Source: Salvelinus alpinus
Taxonomy: Eukaryota > Chordata > Actinopteri > Salmoniformes > Salmonidae
Length of the DNA stretch: 64,000 nt
NCBI RefSeq assembly: GCF_045679555.1
Contig: NC_092099.1
Span: 8,986,576 to 9,050,575 of the forward strand
Direction: 5' to 3'
The position numbers and the translations under genes were made by a program. Shown here one piece after another: positions 55,661-64,000 of this stretch. The first letter of the stretch is position 1, and each line of letters starts with the position of its first letter. The notes below the pieces were generated by a model. The model made no database searches and was not told the DNA's origin. It saw nothing but the letters and a program-made list of their open reading frames with translations.

Positions 55661-58600
55661 GCACAATTAACTTGAACATGTATTAATAAACCAATTAGTC
55701 ACATTTGGGTAGTCTTGATGAAACATTTTGAACAGATATGCAATGGTTCATTGAATCAGTCTAAAACTTTACACATACACTGCTGCCATCTAGTGGCCAA
55801 CATCTTAACATGCTTTTTTCTTTGTATTATTTTTTACCAGATCTAATGTGTTATATTCTCCTACACTAATTTCACATTTCCACAAAATTCAAAGTGTTTC
55901 CTTTCAAATAGCATCAAGAATATGCATATCCTTCAGGTCCTGAGTTAGATTTGGGTATGTCATTTTAGGGGAGAATTGGGAAAAAAGGGTCAGATCCTTA
56001 TTAACCAAGGGAGGTGGAAACCTTATCAACTAATCCACACAGATAGTGTATACTGAAGTCGAACACGTTAGAAGGTTCTTTGTTTAGATGAGAGTACAGA
56101 AGTCCCTGAGCGGTGTCTTATGGAGTGAAAACCAATTCACCCAATTTCTCTTGATAGCTTTCAGGATCTCGCCCCTGGGAACGTGGTTTACACAAGCAAC
56201 AGCTTCGATTTCACAAGGAGAAAAGGTTTCGGTGAGGAGGCAGCAAAGCAGGATAACATCTCCAGTTACCTGGTTTCACACAATTGTACAACATGAAAGA
56301 AATACCCCAAAATATTAATTTGGCTTTAGCTCTTCTAAACAGTGTGAAACAGAAATGTAGCATGAATAGTGAGTTTCAATGTAGTCTTCTAAGCATCTGG
56401 GAGGAATTAAGGTTGTAAATGTTAGAGTATTGTGTCTGGTATCCCTAGTAACGTTGGATGTGGGAATCCAGGTTGGATAGAGTGGTGCTGTGTGTAAAGT
56501 TTTACAAGACTCATTACTGGGGCACTGATTGAGCAGGGGTAGGGGGGAACCCTCACACAGCTTGAGTAAATGGATCAGATAGCTGGGGGGGATCTGTGGA
56601 CAGGGCTGATGCCTTATCTAAGACCCTGTTTAGAACTACATGTAATATTAAAGTACGACGTGATTGGATCATTGCCACATTAGACACAATTGGATGGTGG
56701 AGGTAGACACCCCAAAGACGAATTGTGGTCTGGTTGTAATCATATCTTGCTGACTACCTCCGGAGGTAGACGAGGAGGATACGTTGAGTCTGTGTTTTTG
56801 GAAAGTGTAAATGCGTCAGGCTACCAAAAACAGTTTCCTTACACTTCAACCTCAAATTCTCAAACTTTCAACACTGTTCGAAGCACAACTTTTAAAACCC
56901 TTATCCGTCCACACACCCTCTGCTGAATTTTATTTCCATCATTTCCAGATATTTTCAGAAAGGCGTGTGTCATTCAATTTGTTCTGATGACTGCGGCCCT
57001 GTTCAGCTCTCTCGCTACTTGATTGCTACACTAATGAACAGGCATCTCCTCTCCCTTGTGCTCTTCCTCGTCTTATCTTCCAGTCCCTTTCACCTTCACT
57101 CGTCAGATTATTGTTGAAAAGGTTAATTTGCCTATTTAACTGATTGTCCCTACACTCTACAGCCTGGCTTTGATTGACCTCTTGTGTAAAAATAGAAAAG
57201 AAAGATCTAATCCTTAGAGGCCCAGCGGACATTTGGAGTCCTACAACGCTTCACACGCTGCAAGAAAAATAAAAAAATCCGGTAAAAAGACCAAACCCAG
57301 GTTCTTACCATAACTACCGTTGTTTACACTAACTAGCTATCAGTGTTGCGGTTGGCTCTTTGCTTGTCTGATATACAGTATTTATGACACTTATCTCTCA
57401 TTATGAACAAGATCATCGCTGAGTCATCCATCAAACCCCATTCCCATGGTGCTATATCTTACACAACCTGTGATCCTTATCTGACAGATGCATTGTTTTC
57501 AGCTTGCAATTAGCACAAAGTGCTGTCTGGTTCTTTCTGGTGTGCCGCTGCTCTTCCGGAAATTATTAATTAGTCCTCCGGCATGACAGGAGGTGTCCCG
57601 TCATTCCCCTTGCTAGGACCTTCCCCTCTTTTAAGAATGAAAGCTGCATTATGCTGGGGCAGGGTTTCACAAACTCTGTCTTGGGGCCCCCCCCTGGGTG
57701 CAGATTTAGGTTTTTGATCAGTTGGTTATTTGAATTAGCTGTGTAGTGCTAGGGGCAAAAACCAAAACGTGCACCAAGGGGTGCACCAAGACCGACTGTG
57801 ATAGGGTGTCTTCTCTGTTAGAGGGTGCCAGGTCCTACCCTGTTTAAGGTGCCATCCACACAGAGAGAACAAGAGACTGATAGCACCATTAGGTGTTACT
57901 TCAGATCTAAGGATATGCTGGCGAATGTGTACATTTTGTCTAGTTTCGCTGAAAGTAAGCATGCAGCTGAGGATAAAATTGAGCTTTGGGTAAGGGCCAC
58001 AGGGTTGAGAACAGACAGCATTATTACTAAATGTGCTGGTGAAACATTGTTCTTTCAGTAAAAATACCAGCCACCACCAACTAACGTCCACTAGGGGCAA
58101 CGTGAGCACCTATTACCATCTAGTAGGCTTGTGTGGATGGGGATGGTGGATGGGCGTTTAAGCCTCAGGCTCCGAGGGTCGCAAGTTCAGGTTTCCCAGT
58201 GGTGTTATTGTTGTTTTAAACCTTTCCCGAACCTTAACCCTTAACTTAACGACTCAGAATGAATGACTCAACTTAAGTTGAACCCTTTCCCTAACCCTTA
58301 ACCATTCAGAATGAATGTGTAAAATGAAGTTCTAGTTGAACTTTTGTGGAGTTTGACTGGCAGCTAAGATACGGCACAACATGGTGTAATTAAAACATCA
58401 AGCCATAATTCTGTTGCTGCAGTTACGCCACGAATGTGTGTTTTACTTGGAGATTGGGTGGAACCATACGTTGGGCTGTCTCTGAGCTCATAATATGACT
58501 TGACCAGGGTGAAAAAGAGATATTTATCTATCCACTGCTACTGAAGTGGTAAACCCAAGGCTTTTTATGGGGAGACGTTCAAGAGATTAGATTTTAAGGC

Positions 58601-60200
58601 AATTGATCTCACAAAGATGGATAATTGGTGGACTATCAAATTATTCCAGCTAAGCTAATGCCCAATTTCTTTGCTTAATTTCACTTAGCAATGTACGCGA
58701 GCCTGAAAGGGTTATTTATACCCTCTCCGTGTTTGGTTACAGCGTGAGCATATCTGATAACACTCTAATAACACGGTGAAAGACAACACCAACCTTTTAG
58801 AGTCTGTATTTCACAGCACAAAGCATCACTCTCACTCTGTTTTTCATGATGACTCCTTACAAGTTGTAATGCAAAACGGACATCCTCATTCCCCTATTTC
58901 AGTTTTATTAATGAATCCTATTTTAGTTTAATTCAAACAACAGGGAGGAGGTGAAGAAGATAGCCATCTTGGCATTAGGGGCCTGATGACCTGGGGGAGT
59001 GATGGGAGAGAGGCAAGCCAGGGTGGAGTTCAGGGTGGGGTGGAGGGGGCGATGATACCTTAGATATCTGGTCTTCCTCTTAAAGCGAGGAAAGTTAGAA
59101 GACATCTTTATTCAAGCATGGCGATCATTCCTACAAGATGTCTAAGTATTTGAACCTTTGAAAAACAGTGATTTCCGGAAACCTCATTAAATGGAAACTT
59201 GCTATGATTTAATCACATGCCGGATTTGAGGACGGGATGATTTTGCGCTCCACAGCTGAATATGTAAATTAGATCATTCTAATTGGAAGTGAGCGACTGG
59301 TAGATTAACTCTTGCTCCCAGATCATTATTGATGGGGAGCACTGCTGTCTTCCTAAACTCTGCCTGAATGTTTAATATCTCAGGACTTCTCGTCTTCATA
59401 AAATTGGAAATATGCATATTAAAGTCTTTGTTCAGAAAAATTTGATTTTAAAAGCTGTTTTTAGCTACGCAACTGTAAAATGAAGGTTGGGAACCCTTGG
59501 CATTTCTTACCACTGTGGTAGATGTTAAACCTACTTTTTCTGAAGTAGTGCTAAATTAATGTTGCGGTTTAACGGTTTAATAAATACAATGGACACATTC
59601 AGAATGCTGCATTTTGAGTCCAAAAGTACATCACATTTGAAATGGAGTATGGTTGTATTACACGCATCTGCACTATTTCATCGTACAATAAAAGGTTTTA
59701 AAATAGATGCTGTCATATATACTGGGAGTAACGCACATTTTGTTTTGTGTTGTTGAATAGAAGCACAGAAGATTGTTTTGGTGAAATATCCTTTTATATG
59801 CCCTCAGTTTCTAGAGAGTTGTGTAAAAGCCATGGTGGCCTTCCAAAGTGTTCATATCAGGATTTGTAGTCGGGGTCAAGATCAATCTTTTTAAGAAGAA
59901 TCCTTTGGTCTGGCGCTCAACAGAATTTGATTCAGATGATAGATGATTACATATGATCTAGGACCCGTTTGGTGTTGCCAATCTCGATGTAGATGATTGA
60001 AAAATCACGTCACTCAAAACCCTGAGTGCCAGCACGTCTGTGCTATTGACAAAGCCTATACATTTGTTACTTATAGACTTCTACAGCGGATGCCTTGAAC
60101 ACACACACATATTTGGTAACAAAACTAGTGCACTGACTGTTGTGGTTAATTTAGGGGGTTTAGATGCCCAGCCGTCGTTATGTAAGAGATGATAATCCTA
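55661..60200. other. About 4.5 kb with no gene recognised
   Basis: The least repeat-filled part of the window. A SINE-like stretch lies at about 58150-58330 (tRNA-like CAGGCTCCGAGGGTCGCAAG, then two copies of an AACCCTTAAC ... CAGAATGAATG block). Small open frames at 57735-58109 and 57825-58061 lie on opposite strands and have no known domain. It could be intergenic or intronic DNA. Confidence 0.45.
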
Positions 60201-61591
60201 CGTTACCATGGAGACGGCGCTCCCAACTGACTTGGCGTTCGCTGCGAGGAAGGTACAAATCTAAGCCCTCACTCACTCTACAAAAGCCCTCTTCCTGGTC
60301 CTGCCAGGAAGCGTTGGTGTCGTCGACGGTGGATTAGAAGGGTATTGTGGGTATTGCCTGTGTGTGTGGTGTAGCAAGCCTTTCGTGGTACTTTGGCTCG
60401 GTTGGCTGTGCGCTCACATTTTTCTGTCTCTTTCAATGTTCCCGAGGGACGCGTTCTGGGCTTCTGAGTGAGCTCACCTCGTCAATGCACACAGAAAAAT
60501 TATTTCACCACATAACAGGCACAGAATGGACCGTATCGCTCCATTAAGCTTTCTTGTAGGTGTGCAGAACCAGAGAGTATAAGATTTACCCTGATGTAAA
60601 AAGGGTTTATATACTATTGTCCGAAGCAAAAACAACCTCACACCTTTTGAAAAGCGTACTCCTCTTTCAGTACGATCTGAGTCGTTAAGCCAAACGTTAT
60701 GAAAAACACAGTGTACTTGACAAACATGTGAAACTACATGTCCACAGCTGTAAATCGAGTACGCCTGGATAAGCTCCACTACGTCCCAGGAATTGAGAGG
60801 CTGTGCAGTTGAGCACAGTAACAATATGGGGTATATGGTGTTTCATTAACACCCTGGGATAGTGGCAGACACGTGTGCGTGTGTGTGTGTGGGCAGAAAA
60901 TAGAATAGATACTTTATTGGCCATTTTGTGAGAAACAGAATACTAACACATGGTAAGCCGGAGCAGCACCCGAGAAGGGAGCAGTTTAGGGGTTAACTCA
61001 CTAAGCAACGTCTTTTGGACCTGTCTGATCCGGACGTCTTTTGTTTGTCTTTTTTTCGGAACCAATCATAGACGTCAATGTTTCACAACTTTGGACAGAA
61101 CAGTACAGCACAGGACAGTCAGGAATAAAAGTAGATTTTAAAAAAATCCCGGTACCAGACCTCCTACTGTATGTGGTTGGGCCTAATCATAGAATTCCAT
61201 ATAGAATCCCTATTAATTCAATAGGATCTCTGTGGGCCTAGTCGTAAAGATTTCTCATTGGATTTTTCAAAGGGCTCCTTTACTAGGCTACCTGAGCACA
61301 TTCATCCACTCACAACATATTTCCAGGTCGTTTTCAATTAAAAGGGTCCAAAAAAGATCAATAGCAAAATCATAAAATACAGTATTACAAGTACACAGCA
61401 CATGAAGAGGAAAGGAACATTTTAATAACTCGGAAATTGTGTTTTGTTCTGATTGACGATGTTAGACTGAAAATAACCCGCAAGGCCACATCTATCCCCT
61501 GGTGGTGCAGAGTGTTAATGATCTAGCTGCAGATCCGAAGAGTGCAGGTTAAATCCCCCATGTTTCTTTAAAAAAAAACTGAAATTGTAAC
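60201..61591. other. Unassigned; possible mini-exon at 60208-60252
   Basis: GTTACCATGGAGAC at 60202-60215 resembles an RFX X-box and overlaps an ATG. A 15-codon open stretch METALPTDLAFAARK ends exactly at AAG|GTACAA. A short GT repeat is at 60875-60892. No known protein family recognised. Confidence 0.3.
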
Positions 61592-62874
61592 TCAGTCCCT
61601 TCAGAAAGTATTCATACCCCTTGACTTATTACACATTTTGTTGTGTTTCAGCCTGATTTCAAAATGGATTAAATCTTTTTTTTTTCTCATCCATTTACAC
61701 ACAATACCCCATAATGACAAAGTGAAAACATGTTTTTATAAATGTTTGCAAATGTATTAAATTAAATGCAGATATATCTCATTTACATAAGTATTCACAC
61801 CCCGGGGTCAAAACATGTTAGAATAACCTCTGGCAGCGATTGCAGCTGTGATTCTTTCTGGGTAAGTCTCTAAGAGCTTTGCACACCTGGATTGTACAAT
61901 AGTTGCACATTTATACTTTTACATTTTCAAGTGTCAAGTTGGCTGTTGACCATTGCTAGACAGCCATGCTAGACAGCCTAGTCTTGTCATAGATTTTCAA
62001 GACGATTTAAGTCCTAACGGTAACTAGTCCATTCAGGAACATTCACTGTCTTCTTGGTAAGCAACTCCAGTGTGTATTTGGACTTGTGTTTTAGGTTATT
62101 GTCCTGCTGAAAGGTGAATTTGTCTTCCAGTGTCTGTTGGAAAGCAGACTGAACTAGGTTTTCCTCTAGGATTTTGCCTGTGCTTTTCTCTATTACGTTT
62201 CTTTTTATTCTAAAAAAACTCCCTAGTTCTTGCCGATGACAAGCATTCTCATAACATGATGCAGCCACCACCATGCTTGAAATATGTAGAGTTATACTCT
62301 GTGATGTGTTGTGTTGGATTTGCCCCACACATAACACTTTGTATTCCAGACATAAAGTAAAGTAAATTTCTTTGATAATGTTTTGCAGTTATACTTTAGT
62401 GCCTTGTTGCAAACAGGATGCATGTTTTGGAATATTTGTATTCTCTATAGGTGTCACGCCCTGGCCATAGAGGCTTTTATTCTCTATTTTGGTTAGGCCA
62501 GGGTGTGACTAGGGTGGGCATTCTAGTTTCTTTATTTCTATGTTTTCTGTTTCTATGTTTTGGCCGGGTATGGTTCTCAATCAGGGACAGCTGTCTATCG
62601 TTGTCTCTGATTGGGAATCAAACTTAGGCAGCCTGTTTTGCCACCTTAGTTGTGGGTAGTTGTCTGTGTTAGTGGCCTGTATAGCCCTAGTCAGCTTCAC
62701 GTTCGTTTTTGTTGTTTCTTGTTTTGTTGGCGACATTTATATCATTAAAAGAAAATGTACGCTCACGACGCTGCACCTTGGTCCGGTCATTTCCCTGACG
62801 ACGTTCGTGACAATAGGCTTCCTTCTTTTTTCTTGTCATTTAGGTTAGTATTGTGGAGTAACTACAATGTTGTA
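61592..62874 (-). mobile_element. Tc1-like transposon remnant (fourth family) with nested solo LTR
   Basis: The left end CAGTCCCTTCAGAAAGTATT and ACACAATACCCCATAATGAC are present. Transposase relics read leftwards at about 62337-62014 (FTFQQDNNLKHKSKYTLELL). The text breaks at 62452 for an LTR and resumes at 62818 with CTTCCTTC ... GTAACTACAATGTTG. The right end is missing. Confidence 0.85.
62452..62812 (+). mobile_element. Solo LTR with 5-bp target duplication
   Basis: TGTCACGCCCTGG ... GTTCGTGACA, 361 bases, flanked by ATAGG at 62447-62451 and 62813-62817. The ATG at 62755 starts MYAHDAAPWSGHFPDDVRD, a diverged version of the LTR leader peptide. The hairpin is 62572-62589 with 62602-62620, containing several G-U-type pairs. 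Confidence 0.93.
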
Positions 62875-64000
62875 GTTGCTAAACCATGCTGGTCAGACCA
62901 GTTTGACAAGAATCTGACCAGCATGGACCAGCTTTGAAATGTACCGTATGCTGGTCTACATCAGCAGGGTTTGGATAGTGTTAGTGGATGGGAGGCCTTT
63001 GGTGGCATAGTATCCCTGGTATAGAAAGCAGAAGCCTTGCAGGGAAATAATTTACGTAATCATAATATTTTCCTCCGACAGAACAAAATAGGCCTCACTT
63101 CCAGATCTCAACACACCTCCATTCCCTTCAGTGACATCCATCTCCGTATCCATCCAACCATCCATCCATTGCCAGAAGCAGAGAAGCTTGATGTTTAATG
63201 CTGTGCTCGGTTCTCCTTTGCTTCACTGAGAGTGTAATATCCTCACGGTGATGTGCATTCACTGAGCAATCCACTGAAGCTGGTTTCTTCATGAGCAAAA
63301 CTGAGTCCTTTCCATTATTTTGGGAGGGGATTGAATGTGTTGTCTCTTGACTTACAATGCGGGAAATTGCCTTGCCAAACAGTTTAGTGGACATTATCCT
63401 GTGAGTGGATGAGACTGCTATAGTGTGGTGTACATAGTGTTTTTTTTGTGTAACTTTTTTGTTTATTTGTAGCTCGAGAGGAAGAGCTAGTGATATAAGA
63501 TCATTTTCTTTTTGAAGAGGAAATGTTCGGGAAGTATGGCTCAAATACTCAAACAATGCCATGTGATGGGTAAACAGCCTGTTGTACCAGTGACATGATT
63601 TGTTTATGCAATTTTTTTCTAATTGATCACTTGAATTCATAACTAAACAGAGCTATGAAAACTTTGGTCAATGCCGTAATGTTTGTGAAATTGCTCATAA
63701 AAATGATATCTGCACAAATGTGTGCTGCTCACACTTGATAACTGAGGCCCAGTGTGACTGGAAAAGGCTGGTGGAGCCATCGACCCAGAGTTTTCCTCTT
63801 AGCAATCAGAGTAGTTTAAAATCGTCATTTATGATATGTCAGTAGTGATGTAAAAATATATGAATGTAGATGTCGATGGCTCCACCTGCCTTTTCCACAA
63901 TGTGCTGGAAATAATGATGCTATAGGCTCTTTGTTGAGTACAGCTCCCATCAGATGCTGTAGAGTTAGTCCGTCCAGTAATGGTATCGCTTATTCAAATA
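62875..64000. other. No gene recognised; one orphan open frame
   Basis: A 12-bp inverted repeat (ATGCTGGTCAGA, complement TCTGACCAGCAT) lies at about 62887-62922. The minus-strand frame 63128-63640 (170 codons) has no signal peptide, domain or repeat I recognise and is probably chance. The rest is plain. Confidence 0.4.

Noticed and set aside
58200..58330. Telomere-like CCCTAACCC
   Set aside because: Only a few imperfect copies in a SINE-like block; no array.
63128..63640. 170-codon minus-strand gene
   Set aside because: No recognised domain, signal peptide, splice context or conservation evidence. Kept only as an orphan frame in the flank entry.

Overview
The window is vertebrate nuclear DNA from a salmonid fish (trout, salmon or char type). 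This is read from the repeats: Tc1/mariner copies of the salmonid type with paired IR/DR ends, tRNA-derived SINEs ending in a shared AAATAAAGGTTAAATAA tail, a hAT MITE with 8-bp target duplications, several non-LTR retrotransposon families, and TG...CA LTR elements with 4-5 bp target duplications. I see no prokaryotic genes, operons, CRISPR arrays, rRNA or functional tRNA genes. More than half of the window is recognisable mobile DNA, much of it nested. || Layout. 1-5.3 kb: three Tc1-like elements and a SINE. 5.7-6.8 kb: a GT microsatellite, a poly-C run and a 21-bp minisatellite. 6.8-11.4 kb: mostly unassigned, possibly holding a 5' noncoding exon near 10.6 kb. 11.4-13.6 kb: an inverted L2-type LINE. 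14.79-16.2 kb: the one clear host gene, a gamma-type connexin (Cx45/Cx43.4-like), with a probable short last exon. 18.5-27.1 kb: LINE, Tc1, SINE and LTR remnants. 27.7-28.4 kb: a broken lactase-like first exon with a TATA box. 29.9-32.6 kb: an intact LTR retroelement with an unbroken 670-codon ORF that starts inside the 5' LTR. 32.8-35.4 kb: a LINE holding an LTR that itself holds another LTR, next to a third LTR. 36.7-38.5 kb: another LINE and L2 tail pieces. 39.9-41.6 kb: Tc1. 42.1-42.3 kb: hAT MITE. 43.1-49.2 kb: a foldback-like locus containing a LINE, which contains a SINE and a second LINE, which contains a solo LTR. 49.2-64 kb: sparser DNA with three more Tc1-like elements and a solo LTR. 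|| How it fits together. The host content is small: one intact channel gene and one dead digestive-enzyme fragment. The most unusual content is the LTR family. One complete copy, one internally deleted copy and two solo LTRs, with clearly different LTR sequences, share (i) a start codon and short acidic/serine-rich peptide encoded in the LTR itself and (ii) a 15-19 bp hairpin built on the same core. The complete copy has 390-bp LTRs differing at three positions by my reading, a 5-bp target duplication, a polypurine tract overlapping the stop codon, and no recognisable gag, protease, reverse transcriptase or integrase. || All calls come from reading the sequence and remembered family features. 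No alignment, search or folding was run, and boundaries without target duplications are approximate.
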